A DNA stretch of 27,123 nt from an uncultured Anaerovibrio sp. Lineage in GTDB: Bacteria; Bacillota; Negativicutes; Selenomonadales; Selenomonadaceae. Where the stretch lies: assembly GCA_934203205.1 (NCBI GenBank), contig CAKPYV010000027.1, positions 1 through 27,123 on the forward strand. The letters are read 5' to 3'. Positions 7,678 to 15,520 of this stretch are shown here, piece by piece. Below the pieces are notes generated by a model. It ran no database searches and was not told where the DNA came from. It saw only the letters and a program-made list of their open reading frames with translations. The translations under genes and the position numbers were made by a program. Numbering within the stretch: the first letter of the stretch is position 1; every line of letters begins with the position of its first letter.

Positions 7678-7878
7678 AATAGATCATTCTCCTTTGCGGA
7701 GACAGTGCTTTCGTCTTGTCAATTCCTGGCTTCCCGAAGGTCCGGCCGTCATATGCTTAGGGCATTATTCTGGAATTGCTACACTGTCTATAAATATTAG
7801 ATTTTCTGTCGCAGTTATCTGTCCCTTGCCAACCTCCTCCTTTCCTAATAGGGCATATAGACAGACTTCCACATGATT
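7678..7878 (-). ncRNA. structured flgE leader, candidate cis-regulatory RNA
   Basis: About 200 nt separate the predicted promoter from flgE and hold no credible gene. The minus strand can form CTGTCTATA (7864-7856) with TATAGACAG (7792-7784), a perfect 9-bp helix. Alternatively GACAGTG (7788-7782) pairs with CACTGTC (7707-7701), enclosing CAATTCC (7778-7772) with GGAATTG (7726-7720) and an inner GGC...UUCG...GCC hairpin (about 7747-7728). The two states share GACAG. The 3' arm CACTGTC overlaps TCTCC (7702-7698), which can pair with GGAGA (7692-7688), the flgE ribosome binding site. This is the layout of a translational riboswitch or protein-binding leader. I could not assign it to a known class; parts faintly recall c-di-GMP-I RNAs but the diagnostic core is absent. 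Confidence 0.55.
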
Positions 7879-7884
7879 AATATC

Positions 7885-7914
7885 ACTATATCACATTCTG
7901 CGCTTCTATGAAAA
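7885..7914 (-). promoter_or_regulatory. putative flgE promoter
   Basis: An extended -10, TGATATAGT (hexamer at 7885-7890), lies 18 bp after TTTTCA (7909-7914) on the minus strand. It would start transcription near 7878 and give a leader of about 200 nt. No clear sigma-28 type promoter was found closer to flgE. Confidence 0.4.
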
Positions 7915-8005
7915 GCATTATGTTAATTTTTTTAGATTTTCTGCCCATAGTCCCATGCAATTTGTTCTTCCCCCCTACCCTATTCAATAAAATTGTACAA
8001 ACAAA

Positions 8006-8041
8006 GCTGCAGGCAAAATTTTTACTTATCTTGCCCACAGC
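8006..8041 (-). terminator. putative terminator after the Rpn-family gene
   Basis: GCTG-GGGCAA and TTGCC-GCAGC arms pair around a long loop on the minus strand, followed by TTTGTTTG. The stem is interrupted and the T-run impure, so it is only moderately convincing. Confidence 0.45.
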
Positions 8042-8057
8042 TACATACTGACATTCA

Positions 8058-8825
8058 CTATAAGGCAGCCATTTCAGCCTTAAAGGCTGTTACCGTCATA
8101 TTGGCATCCTCCGCCGCTTCTTCAATAGTAATTCGATTTTTCTTGACTAAATTTATCAATGTTTTTAGGGTTCCACGAATCTCTCCACGTGTCTCTCCCT
8201 CAGCATAAGCTTCTGCTCTATTCCGTTCAATAATTTCACACATTTCTTTCACTCCCTCCTCTGTAGTCTTAAATCTTCTTTTACGCTCAGATGTAACAGG
8301 AAACTTCTTATCTTCATAAACATCATCTTCAACAAAAACCTTCATTAAATCTGCTATATCTGATTTATCGTAATTTTCAGCATTTATGTACACTTCTCTA
8401 ATACCATTATACACTATTTTGCCAGTTTCTTTAACTATCCTCTCAACATTGTAAGCCGCTCTACCACTTTTAAATACATCAAATCTTGATATAAATATAG
8501 AGATTATGTCTGGAATATTGCAAAACTTATCTCCAGGATTAGCAATATTGGTAGTCAACAAAGAAGCATTATATCTAACACGTTTTTGATGGTCATCATC
8601 ATCCGATTTCTGTACTTCAACATGGACAATCTCTCCTGAACCTATACTGCATTTCAAATCCAATATACAGGAACGACCTTGCAAATTTTTTACCATATAT
8701 TGAGGATTAGAGTCCAACACTATTAATTTTTTATCTGCTAGAAAAACCTGCAAAATTTCCTGACAAAAATTTATATCCTCCGCCATTTTTGCAAATAATG
8801 CATCGTCTATTGGATTTAATTTCAT
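8058..8825 (-). CDS. Rpn-family PD-(D/E)XK nuclease / recombination-promoting nuclease-like
   Basis: The 255-residue protein belongs to the Rpn/YhgA-like PD-(D/E)XK family, often annotated as a putative transposase. The nuclease core is visible at residues 50-75, where LDLKCSIGSGEIVHVEVQ supplies the catalytic Asp and the E-V-Q motif, followed by QKRVRYNASLL. The C-terminal part has the characteristic charged AEGETRGEIRG stretch and a predicted helical tail. Such proteins are usually multicopy and often multiply in bacteria of this group; the biological role is uncertain. The gene is more AT-rich than its neighbours, which fits a mobile origin. An ATG at 8858 with a far better ribosome binding site is in the same frame but separated by a TAG, suggesting loss of the original N-terminus; the ATG at 8825 has only AGGA. 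Confidence 0.85.
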   Translation of the reverse strand: MKLNPIDDALFAKMAEDINFCQEILQVFLADKKLIVLDSNPQYMVKNLQGRSCILDLKCSIGSGEIVHVEVQKSDDDDHQKRVRYNASLLTTNIANPGDKFCNIPDIISIFISRFDVFKSGRAAYNVERIVKETGKIVYNGIREVYINAENYDKSDIADLMKVFVEDDVYEDKKFPVTSERKRRFKTTEEGVKEMCEIIERNRAEAYAEGETRGEIRGTLKTLINLVKKNRITIEEAAEDANMTVTAFKAEMAAL

Positions 8826-8831
8826 TGCATC

Positions 8832-8858
8832 CTAACGAATTTTTGCTTTATTACTCAT
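8832..8858 (-). other. in-frame 8-codon upstream ORF (probable former start of the Rpn-family gene)
   Basis: ATG at 8858, preceded by GGGAGGTG at ideal spacing, begins MSNKAKIR and stops at TAG (8832-8834). The downstream gene continues in the same frame (Asp-Ala-Met), its own ATG lying 6 nt past the stop. The simplest reading is a nonsense mutation in codon 9 of a longer gene, with reinitiation at the next ATG. A translated leader peptide that couples expression is the alternative. Confidence 0.55.
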
Positions 8859-8894
8859 TCCAACACCTCCCGGAAAAATTTTACCATATGTTTT

Positions 8895-8903
8895 ATTATA
8901 TCA
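8895..8903 (-). promoter_or_regulatory. extended -10 promoter of the Rpn-family gene
   Basis: TGATATAAT on the minus strand is a perfect extended -10 element (hexamer at 8895-8900), about 25 nt before the GGGAGGTG ribosome binding site. No clear -35 is needed for this class. Confidence 0.6.
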
Positions 8904-8937
8904 GAAAAACATTTGTATGACTAGCCTGAATTTTGCC

Positions 8938-8973
8938 AAAAAAATACCGCCTACCGGTTAATAAGTAGGCGGT
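8938..8973 (-). terminator. terminator after the DEAD-box helicase gene
   Basis: ACCGCCTAC and GTAGGCGGT form a perfect 9-bp GC-rich stem with a 10-nt loop, followed by ATTTTTTT on the minus strand, 12 nt after the helicase stop codon. It probably ends the glucosaminidase/ABC-F/helicase unit. Confidence 0.9.
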
Positions 8974-8984
8974 TTATTTTTACT

Positions 8985-10295
8985 TTATCGTCTACCGCGG
9001 CTGGCGTTTTTGGCCTTGTCTCTCAATCGTCTGGAGCGATTGTTACGGCCCTTATGCTCTGAACCCTTGCGGTTGGCATAACGGCTCTTGGCCTGCTTGG
9101 ACTGCTCCTTTTCGGCAGCAGCCTTTTTAGCAGCCATTTCCCGCTCCCGCTTTTCCCTTTTAAGACGGGAAGCCAGACTACGAGAGGACACATCCTTCTG
9201 GATATGGTTCTTAATGCCGGCCTCAATACGCCGCAGCTGGGAATACTGGCGAGCATTAACAAAGGTAATAGCTGTACCCTGCTGACCTGCTCTACCTGTA
9301 CGGCCAATGCGATGAATATATTCCTCTGTATTGCGAGGCAAATCATAGTTAAAGACATGAGTTACCCCTTCAATATCCAGCCCTCTGGCTGCAATATCTG
9401 TAGTAACCAAAATCTGCAGCTTGGCCTCCCGGAACTTCTTCAGGACGTTAGTTCTTTGCAACTGGGACAAATCCCCATGAAGCTCATCAGCCAAATAGCC
9501 TCGGCGAGCCAAGGCCATAGCCACCTGGGAAACTCGGCTCTTTGTACCGCAAAATACCATAGCCAGATATGGATTCTGCTCGTTAATCAACTCGCACAGC
9601 TTGTCCAGCTTAGAATCCTCTACAGTATCCACAACCCGCTGCTGAATATTGTCCAAGGTAATATTCTCAGTCTTGATAATTACATGCTGGAAGTTTGTCA
9701 TATAGCGATGAGCCAGAGCCTTTACCTTGTCCGGCATGGTGGCAGAAAACAGCATAATCTGTCTATCTCTGGCCATAGTGGCCAGAATCTGCTCCACATC
9801 CTCCAAAAAGCCCCGGCGCAACATTTCATCTGCTTCGTCCAACACAATGCGATTGGTATTGACAAATGTAATGGTCTTGCGGCGCATATGATCCAGAATA
9901 CGCCCTGGGGTACCAATAATCACATGAGGCTCTCGCCCCAGTTTCTGCTTCTGGCGTTCAATATCCTGACCGCCGTAAATAGCCAGAGAACGAACTCCGT
10001 TGGCTTTCCCCAGCTGAGCTGCCACCTTGGCAATCTGCAAAGTCAATTCTCTGGTAGGAGTAAGAATCAAGGTCTGAATATTATCAGCCTGCACCTTGAT
10101 TCTATCATAGATAGGCAGGAGAAAGGCCAAGGTCTTGCCTGTACCGGTCTGAGCCTGCACAATAGTATCCTTGCCATTTCGCAGGGCAGGAATGGCCTCT
10201 GCCTGTACCGGGGTAGGCTCCTTAATGCCCAATTTCTCCAAGGACTGGCACAAAGACTCCGATACACTTAAATCATAAAATGTTTTATTTGCCAT
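8985..10295 (-). CDS. DEAD-box ATP-dependent RNA helicase (CshA-like)
   Basis: The 436-residue protein contains the complete DEAD-box helicase core: Q motif (PTPVQAEAIP, 27-36), Walker A AQTGTGKT (48-55), PTREL, TPGR, DEAD (153-156), SAT (184-186), and in the second RecA domain HGDLSQLQR, TTDIAARGLDIEGV and HRIGRTGRAG. The last 65 residues are a Lys/Arg-rich, low-complexity tail as in CshA and related RNA degradosome or ribosome-assembly helicases. It should unwind RNA in the cytoplasm at the expense of ATP. It starts 2 nt after the stop codon of the ABC-F gene, with GAGG inside that gene's end, so the two are translationally linked. Both act on ribosomes or RNA. Which CshA/DeaD subgroup it belongs to cannot be decided by eye. 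Confidence 0.92.
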   Translation of the reverse strand: MANKTFYDLSVSESLCQSLEKLGIKEPTPVQAEAIPALRNGKDTIVQAQTGTGKTLAFLLPIYDRIKVQADNIQTLILTPTRELTLQIAKVAAQLGKANGVRSLAIYGGQDIERQKQKLGREPHVIIGTPGRILDHMRRKTITFVNTNRIVLDEADEMLRRGFLEDVEQILATMARDRQIMLFSATMPDKVKALAHRYMTNFQHVIIKTENITLDNIQQRVVDTVEDSKLDKLCELINEQNPYLAMVFCGTKSRVSQVAMALARRGYLADELHGDLSQLQRTNVLKKFREAKLQILVTTDIAARGLDIEGVTHVFNYDLPRNTEEYIHRIGRTGRAGQQGTAITFVNARQYSQLRRIEAGIKNHIQKDVSSRSLASRLKREKREREMAAKKAAAEKEQSKQAKSRYANRKGSEHKGRNNRSRRLRDKAKNASRGRR

Positions 10296-10297
10296 TT

Positions 10298-11917
10298 TTA
10301 TGCCTCGTACATCTTAGCCAATCTTGCCTGTACATCCTCATCAGCCAGGAAGTCATCATAGCTGGTAAGTTTGTCAAATACTCCCTCTGGAGTCAGCTCA
10401 ATAATTCTATCTGCAATGGTCTGAACAAACTGATGGTCATGGGATACAAACAGCAGAGTGCCCTTGAAGTTAATCAAACCATCATTGAGAGCAGTAATGG
10501 ACTCCAAATCCAAATGGTTAGTAGGCTCATCCATCAGCAATACATTAGCACCGCTGAGCATCATCTTGGACAGCATACAGCGAACCTTCTCGCCACCGGA
10601 GATAACAGAGGCCTGCTTCAAGCTTTCCTCCCCACTGAACAGCATACGGCCCAGGAAGCCACGGACAAAGGACTCATCTGGATCCTTGGAATACTGTCGC
10701 AGCCAATCGGTCAGGCTCAGCTCACAGCCCTCGAAATATTCAGTATTATCATTTGGCAAATAAGCCTGGGTAGTGGTTACACCCCATTTGAAGGAACCCT
10801 CATCTGGCTCCATCTCACCCATGAGAATCTGGAACAGAGCGGTCTTGCCGGCACTATTAGGGCCAGTAAAGGCAATCTTATCTCCCTTACGCACAGTAAA
10901 GGAAACATTGTTCAATACCTTCTCCCCATCAATAGTCTTGGAAATACCCTCTACCAGCAGCAGCTGATCTCCAGCCTCACGGTCAGGAGTAAAGGCAATA
11001 TAAGGATAACGGCGGGAGGATGGCTTAATATCATCCAAGGTAATCTTATCCAGCAGCTTCTTACGGGAAGTAGCCTGCTTGGACTTGGACGCATTGGCTG
11101 CAAAGCGGGCAATAAAGGTCTGCAGCTCTTTGATTTTTTCTTCCTTCTTCTTGTTGGCATCCTTGGCCAGCTGGAGAGCCAGCTGACTGGAATGATACCA
11201 GAAATCATAGTTACCAACATAAAGCTGAATCTTGCCAAAGTCAACATCAGCAATATGGGTACATACCTGATTCAGGAAATGACGGTCATGGGATACAACA
11301 ATAACAGTGTTCTCGAAGCCTGCCAGGAAGTCCTCCAGCCAGTTAATGGAAGCCAAATCCAAATGGTTGGTAGGCTCGTCCAGCAGCAGAATATCTGGAT
11401 TGCCAAAGAGGGCCTGAGCCAGAAGTACACGCACCTTCAAGGCAGGATCCAGCTCGGACATCTTCTGGTAGTGATACTCCTCACCAATACCCAAGCCATT
11501 TAAAAGCTTGGCTGCATCAGACTCAGCATCCCAGCCGTTCAGCTCAGCAAATTCAGCCTCCAGCTCACCAGCACGGATACCATCTTCATCACTGAAATCT
11601 GGCTTAGCATAAATAGCATCCTTTTCGTCCATAATGTCTACCAGATGCTGATTACCCATAATAACAGTACGAAGAACCTCATACTCATCAAAGGCAAAGT
11701 GATCCTGCTTCAATACAGACATACGCTCGCCAGGAGTAATATCAATAGAGCCCTTGGTTGGCTCAATATCGCCACTCAAAAGCTTCAAAAAAGTAGATTT
11801 ACCGGCACCATTGGCACCAATAACGCCATAGCAGTTGCCCGGAGTAAATTTGATGGATACATCCTTAAAAAGGACACGTTTGCCAAATTGCAGGGTTACG
11901 CCGCTAGTTGAAATCAT
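10298..11917 (-). CDS. ABC-F ATPase, YbiT-like
   Basis: The 539-residue protein has two ABC nucleotide-binding domains and no membrane segments, as in ABC-F proteins that act on the ribosomal E site. Walker A motifs are GANGAGKST (35-43) and GPNSAGKT. Both Walker B sites read LLxDEPTNHLDL. The signature of the first domain is degenerate (MSELDPALKVRVLLAQ) while the second is canonical (ISGGEKVR); this asymmetry is typical of YbiT. The linker between domains carries the charged KKKEEKIKELQ helix of the P-site tRNA interaction motif, and the C-terminal coiled extension of Uup is missing. A housekeeping translation role is more likely than antibiotic resistance. It begins 40 nt after the glucosaminidase gene and is followed at once by the helicase gene. 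Confidence 0.9.
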   Translation of the reverse strand: MISTSGVTLQFGKRVLFKDVSIKFTPGNCYGVIGANGAGKSTFLKLLSGDIEPTKGSIDITPGERMSVLKQDHFAFDEYEVLRTVIMGNQHLVDIMDEKDAIYAKPDFSDEDGIRAGELEAEFAELNGWDAESDAAKLLNGLGIGEEYHYQKMSELDPALKVRVLLAQALFGNPDILLLDEPTNHLDLASINWLEDFLAGFENTVIVVSHDRHFLNQVCTHIADVDFGKIQLYVGNYDFWYHSSQLALQLAKDANKKKEEKIKELQTFIARFAANASKSKQATSRKKLLDKITLDDIKPSSRRYPYIAFTPDREAGDQLLLVEGISKTIDGEKVLNNVSFTVRKGDKIAFTGPNSAGKTALFQILMGEMEPDEGSFKWGVTTTQAYLPNDNTEYFEGCELSLTDWLRQYSKDPDESFVRGFLGRMLFSGEESLKQASVISGGEKVRCMLSKMMLSGANVLLMDEPTNHLDLESITALNDGLINFKGTLLFVSHDHQFVQTIADRIIELTPEGVFDKLTSYDDFLADEDVQARLAKMYEA

Positions 11918-11957
11918 TTTTATCTATACCTCACATCTCTATTATTTGTTAACACAC

Positions 11958-12788
11958 TTAGGAATTTAAAATTCCCTGATAATAATCCTCCAGAATACTC
12001 TGACCATAGCCTACACCAGGCACTGCCCAGCGGCCATTCAAATCCTTCCACTGAGTCAGGGTGTTGCTGCCATAAGACCGACGCACCAAATCATAGCGGG
12101 GATCTACAATATTGTCCTGAGGAGGCTCCACAGAAGCATAGGCCAGCAAATGCTGGATATGAGCCTTTACCCCCAGTCTAGGAGTAGCAAAATAAGCCCC
12201 CTGAACCGTAGCACTGGTGGTACCCAAACCACAATAATTATTCTGAGCAGGAATTACAGTACCGCCATAGCGGAAATAACCAGTTTCCTTCAAGGCCTGA
12301 GCAAAAGCAATATCTGGACGGATACCGGTTCTATTGCCTTCCTCATAATAGTAGGAAACCAACTCCTGTGGACTAACATTCAGCTTAGGGTTGGGATTGT
12401 GCTTGAGAAGATAACGAACGCACTGCTCCTGGGTAGCCACCGCACCACCCATAATCATATTATCATCTCTGCTGGCGATAGCAGCCTTCTTATCAGGTTC
12501 GGCCTCACGTGGATGCAAAATCTGATAAATACGCTCCTGAAAGCTCAGCTCCCTTTCACTGTCCATAGCCTCCACCTGCTGACCAGCTTCAGGCTTTTGA
12601 GACTTTTTCACCTTCTTGGCTATGGTATTATGCTGGGCAGTCTGACTTTGCTGTCTATTAACCTTGACCACTGTTCTACTTTTACTGCCATCCTTAATAG
12701 CAATAGATGCCTCTGTATTCACTGCACCGGAAAATAGCAGCAGGCTTAAACCGCAGGCTGCAATGGATAAAATCTTTTTAGTTTTCAC
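11958..12788 (-). CDS. secreted GH73-like glucosaminidase (peptidoglycan hydrolase)
   Basis: The 276-residue protein starts with a signal peptide (MKTKK, then hydrophobic 6-21, cleavage probably near 27), followed by a Lys/Gln-rich linker of about 80 residues and a C-terminal beta-N-acetylglucosaminidase domain (about 115-275). The predicted catalytic glutamate is E168 in AQALKETGYFRYGG, and NNYCGLGTT and LGVKAHIQHLLAYA are family-typical. It should cleave GlcNAc-MurNAc bonds in peptidoglycan outside the cytoplasmic membrane. The start is GTG with GGGGG about 8 nt upstream. It has its own promoter, and is followed by the ABC-F and helicase genes with which it probably shares a transcript. A flagellum-associated or cell-separation role is possible but not shown. 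Confidence 0.85.
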   Translation of the reverse strand: MKTKKILSIAACGLSLLLFSGAVNTEASIAIKDGSKSRTVVKVNRQQSQTAQHNTIAKKVKKSQKPEAGQQVEAMDSERELSFQERIYQILHPREAEPDKKAAIASRDDNMIMGGAVATQEQCVRYLLKHNPNPKLNVSPQELVSYYYEEGNRTGIRPDIAFAQALKETGYFRYGGTVIPAQNNYCGLGTTSATVQGAYFATPRLGVKAHIQHLLAYASVEPPQDNIVDPRYDLVRRSYGSNTLTQWKDLNGRWAVPGVGYGQSILEDYYQGILNS

Positions 12789-12831
12789 AATCTATGCCCC
12801 CAACGAAAACACAATTAAAATAATGGTATAT

Positions 12832-12871
12832 ATAATATCATGAAAGCAGTATGCTATGCAACTGCTCTCAT
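12832..12871 (-). promoter_or_regulatory. promoter of the glucosaminidase unit, overlapping an inverted repeat
   Basis: TTGCAT (12856-12861) and TATTAT (12832-12837) are 18 bp apart on the minus strand, with a TG one base before the -10. The -35 partly falls in the loop of an 11-bp inverted repeat (12840-12850 with 12861-12871) holding one G-T mismatch. The repeat lacks a T-run, so it looks more like an operator than a terminator. It also overlaps the stop codon of the upstream membrane-protein gene. Confidence 0.55.
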
Positions 12872-13866
12872 GTCTCTGTCTCCTCAATGGACTTGTGGAG
12901 AATATCTTTGCCTAGAACCGTAATGGAATAATACAGTCCCACGAAAAATGGCAGATATTCCGCAATAAACCGCCAGGCAACAGCCAAAATTCCCACCGTG
13001 CCTGCTGGTACACTATTGCTGAACAGCAGCACAAAACCGCCCTCGGCAATACCGGAACCTCCCGGAGTAGGAGAAAAATACAGCAGAATATTCAAAAACA
13101 TCATTCTGCCCATTACTGTCAGCCAATCCACCTCTGCCCCCAAGCCCAACATCAGGCAAGGAACCACCATGTAGATAAAAATCAAACTCAGACCTGATTC
13201 AAAAAATACCCGAATCAGGGAAGTAGGGGATTTGACCAACATCTGGATGCCAGTTTTACTATCTCGATAAACATTAAGAAATTTTCGCCGCACATTATGT
13301 GAAGAAATCCGGCGAGAAATCCGCACAGCCAGATAATCACAGGCATTGTAGCGAATACCGTAAACCAGCAACACCATCAACAGCAATACACCTGAACCTA
13401 CTGTCACCATAACATCATTGGATACCCCCGGCAAAATCCCTGCATCATGTAGAAAGACAAAGGGCAGACAGCAGGCCAGAAACAAAATGGAAACAATGGT
13501 GCGGACCATAGCCAGCACCGCAGCCTTGCCGGCAGGTATCCCTGCCTTTTGCAAGAACATAATCTGGGCAATGGCTCCTGCCGCTGCTCCAGGCCCCAGC
13601 ATAGCCAAAAAATAATTACCAAAAACCACCTGTACAGACTGCTTCAAGGTAATCCGTTCCCCTGATATTTTCACCAGATGCATCAGCCTTGTGCCATCCA
13701 ATATAAGGCCAATGATAATAGCCAAAATAGCCAGTGCCACTGACCAAGGCTGAAATACATGGAGATTGCGAATGGTATTAATATCCACAGTGGAATAAAT
13801 AACCACGCCGGATATTACCAGTATAAGCAATGTTAAAAGTAAAATTCGTCCGTAGACCTTATTCAT
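12868..13866 (-). CDS. UPF0104 / lysylphosphatidylglycerol-flippase-like membrane protein
   Basis: The 332-residue protein has about eight hydrophobic helices and belongs to the family of the MprF N-terminal flippase domain and YbhN (LPG synthase TM region). Family-typical signals are FGNYFLAMLGPGAAAGAIAQ near residue 90 and SPTPGGSGIAEGGF near residue 265. Members are thought to move or influence lipids across the cytoplasmic membrane, and many act beside glycosyltransferases; the substrate here is unknown. It lacks the soluble aminoacyl transferase domain of MprF. Its start overlaps the end of the YdjC/HpnK-type gene by 8 nt, with AAGGAG upstream, so the two are translationally coupled. A related pairing of HpnK-like and membrane proteins occurs in lipid gene clusters, but no hopanoid cyclase is seen here. 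Confidence 0.8.
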   Translation of the reverse strand: MNKVYGRILLLTLLILVISGVVIYSTVDINTIRNLHVFQPWSVALAILAIIIGLILDGTRLMHLVKISGERITLKQSVQVVFGNYFLAMLGPGAAAGAIAQIMFLQKAGIPAGKAAVLAMVRTIVSILFLACCLPFVFLHDAGILPGVSNDVMVTVGSGVLLLMVLLVYGIRYNACDYLAVRISRRISSHNVRRKFLNVYRDSKTGIQMLVKSPTSLIRVFFESGLSLIFIYMVVPCLMLGLGAEVDWLTVMGRMMFLNILLYFSPTPGGSGIAEGGFVLLFSNSVPAGTVGILAVAWRFIAEYLPFFVGLYYSITVLGKDILHKSIEETET

Positions 13867-14713
13867 GAGTTAACTCCTTGAAGGATATAAGCTCTATCTT
13901 CTGCTGCCGTAAATAACTCATAGCTTCCTCAGAGGTTACAGAAGCCAGCTCATCCTCCCAGTGATACTGCCAATCATAGACACTGCCCAAAGCCTTGGCA
14001 TTACAGCCAGGATGAACCATAATCTCCGAAATCCCATCAGGCAGGGCTTTCAGAATATTCAGGAAATATTTTTTCTCCATATGGCCTCCTGCCAACATAC
14101 CAAAGAAGTGCTCAGGCATCATTGTATTATAACATTTTGCCCGGCGTCTTGCCAATATGGCACAGACAGTAAGTCCACATTTTGCTAAACGGCGAAACAT
14201 ACCGCTATGATAGCCTCCCGTAAAGCCAAAGGCTTCTCCGGGATAACGCATTCTATGAATATTATATTTTTTCATCAGCTCCAAGCAGATTTCCGTTACC
14301 CCAGGCAGAGTATGAAGATGCTGGTGGCTGTCCAAATGGGTAATATTCAAGCCCAAAGACATAGCTTTGGCAATCTGAGCCTCACACTCTGCGTAAAGCT
14401 GTCCCTTGTCAATCTGTCCCTGCAAATATTTCTTGATAAAAACCATATGGTCAGCATGAAAATGTCCCTGTTCATCCACCAAGGTGGACACCTTGTCCAG
14501 AGGCAGCACAGGCTTTTCTGCCACCAGCGTAATATGAATCCCGATTCCCAGCTCAGGATTCTGCCGAGCCAGCTGACTGGCCTCCTCTACAGCTACCCCT
14601 GTAGGCATTAGGGAGGTACTTCTCAAGCACCCCTGCTGATACCCCTTAATAACAGCCTTATTTACCTCAGTATGAAGGCCAAAATCATCTGCATTTACAA
14701 TTAGCTTTTTCAA
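13859..14713 (-). CDS. YdjC/ChbG/HpnK-family carbohydrate deacetylase
   Basis: The 284-residue protein is a YdjC-fold metal-dependent deacetylase. Motifs are NADDFG (D9, D10, metal-binding and catalytic), the GIGIHITL strand with H60, and THLDSHQHLH (125-134), which supplies metal-binding histidines; MVHPGCN is near the C-terminus. Family members remove acetyl groups from N-acetylated sugars (ChbG acts on chitobiose; HpnK acts on a glycolipid precursor of hopanoid tails). Length and the RMRYPGE and HFFGML signals suggest the HpnK side, but I cannot tell by eye. The start is TTG, 3 nt after the folE2 stop, with AGGTGAG upstream, and the end overlaps the next gene. The coupling with a membrane lipid-flippase-like protein suggests a glycolipid or envelope-glycan substrate. 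Confidence 0.85.
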   Translation of the reverse strand: MKKLIVNADDFGLHTEVNKAVIKGYQQGCLRSTSLMPTGVAVEEASQLARQNPELGIGIHITLVAEKPVLPLDKVSTLVDEQGHFHADHMVFIKKYLQGQIDKGQLYAECEAQIAKAMSLGLNITHLDSHQHLHTLPGVTEICLELMKKYNIHRMRYPGEAFGFTGGYHSGMFRRLAKCGLTVCAILARRRAKCYNTMMPEHFFGMLAGGHMEKKYFLNILKALPDGISEIMVHPGCNAKALGSVYDWQYHWEDELASVTSEEAMSYLRQQKIELISFKELTHE

Positions 14714-14716
14714 AAC

Positions 14717-15508
14717 CTACTCACCTATTGTTTCCTCATGTGCAGCATAGGCACTATGATTATGAATGGATTCAAAATTTTCACAGGCCAGAGAGAACCA
14801 CCCCAATCCCTCTAAGCCTCGCATAGCCAGCACACCATCCCGAAGAATATCCTCTACAAATTTAGGATTCTCATAGGCGGTTTCTGTAACGTATTTTTCA
14901 TCCTCCCGCTTCAACAAAGGATAAATCTGACAGGAAGCCTGCTTTTCCAACAACTCCACCAAATCCTCAATAAGAATACACTCATAGCCTGGACAGAACC
15001 TTAGCTCCGCAGCCAAAATCCCCCGCTGATTGTGAGCCCCATAACGGGAAATCTCCTTACTGCAAGGACACAAAGATGTATACGGCACTTTTACTCCCAG
15101 AGTAAATTCCAGAGCTTTGCCTCTAGACATCTTCCCTGCAAAGAAGCAATCCACATCCAGCACAGAAAGACGGCCGCTAACAGGAGCCTGACGCTCCACA
15201 AAGTATTTGAAATCAATTCTAATAGCTGCCTCTTCGGCCTGCAGCTTATCTAGGGCTTCACTTAATATTTCCGCCATTTCCGGCTCCGCCACTGGCTTGG
15301 TGGACCAAGGATTCAGAATCTCCAAAAAGCGGCTCATATGAGTACCCTTGTATTCCATAGGCAGAGCTACGGTAAAGCATACCTTGGCTGTTACCTGCTG
15401 ATAGCCTTCTGACTTGGTTTTTATCAGAAATGGCAAATAGGCATCCTTGATGCCTACACGCTGAATGGCAATCCCTCGCTGGTCAATACTATTCTGAACG
15501 TCCTTCAC
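14717..15508 (-). CDS. folE2: GTP cyclohydrolase FolE2 (type IB)
   Basis: The 263-residue enzyme should convert GTP to 7,8-dihydroneopterin triphosphate, the first step shared by folate and queuosine synthesis. The FolE2 hallmark VPYTSLCPCSKEIS with C147 and C149, followed by GAHNQR (H159), is intact, as are GTHMSRF (H57) and the C-terminal ENPKFVEDILRD. FolE2 works with manganese or iron and often replaces zinc-dependent FolE when zinc is scarce; no Zur-type site is visible here. It follows queC by 12 nt, so here it most likely feeds preQ0 synthesis as well as folate. Other pathway genes (queD, queE) must lie elsewhere. Confidence 0.93.
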   Translation of the reverse strand: MKDVQNSIDQRGIAIQRVGIKDAYLPFLIKTKSEGYQQVTAKVCFTVALPMEYKGTHMSRFLEILNPWSTKPVAEPEMAEILSEALDKLQAEEAAIRIDFKYFVERQAPVSGRLSVLDVDCFFAGKMSRGKALEFTLGVKVPYTSLCPCSKEISRYGAHNQRGILAAELRFCPGYECILIEDLVELLEKQASCQIYPLLKREDEKYVTETAYENPKFVEDILRDGVLAMRGLEGLGWFSLACENFESIHNHSAYAAHEETIGE

Positions 15509-15520
15509 TGAATCACCTGC

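Noticed and set aside
7678..7800. Identification of the flgE leader as a c-di-GMP-I (GEMM-I) riboswitch
   Set aside because: Segments such as CCTAAG and ATGACGGCCGG resemble the 3' half of GEMM-I, but the diagnostic GGGCAAACC and GGACGCAAAGCC elements are missing, so I kept it as an unassigned structured leader.
7815..7843. Tiny leader ORF (TTG, 5 codons) behind the strong purine tract AAAGGAGGAGG in the flgE leader
   Set aside because: The tract lies only about 3 nt from the TTG, too close for efficient initiation; a role in RNA pairing is more likely.
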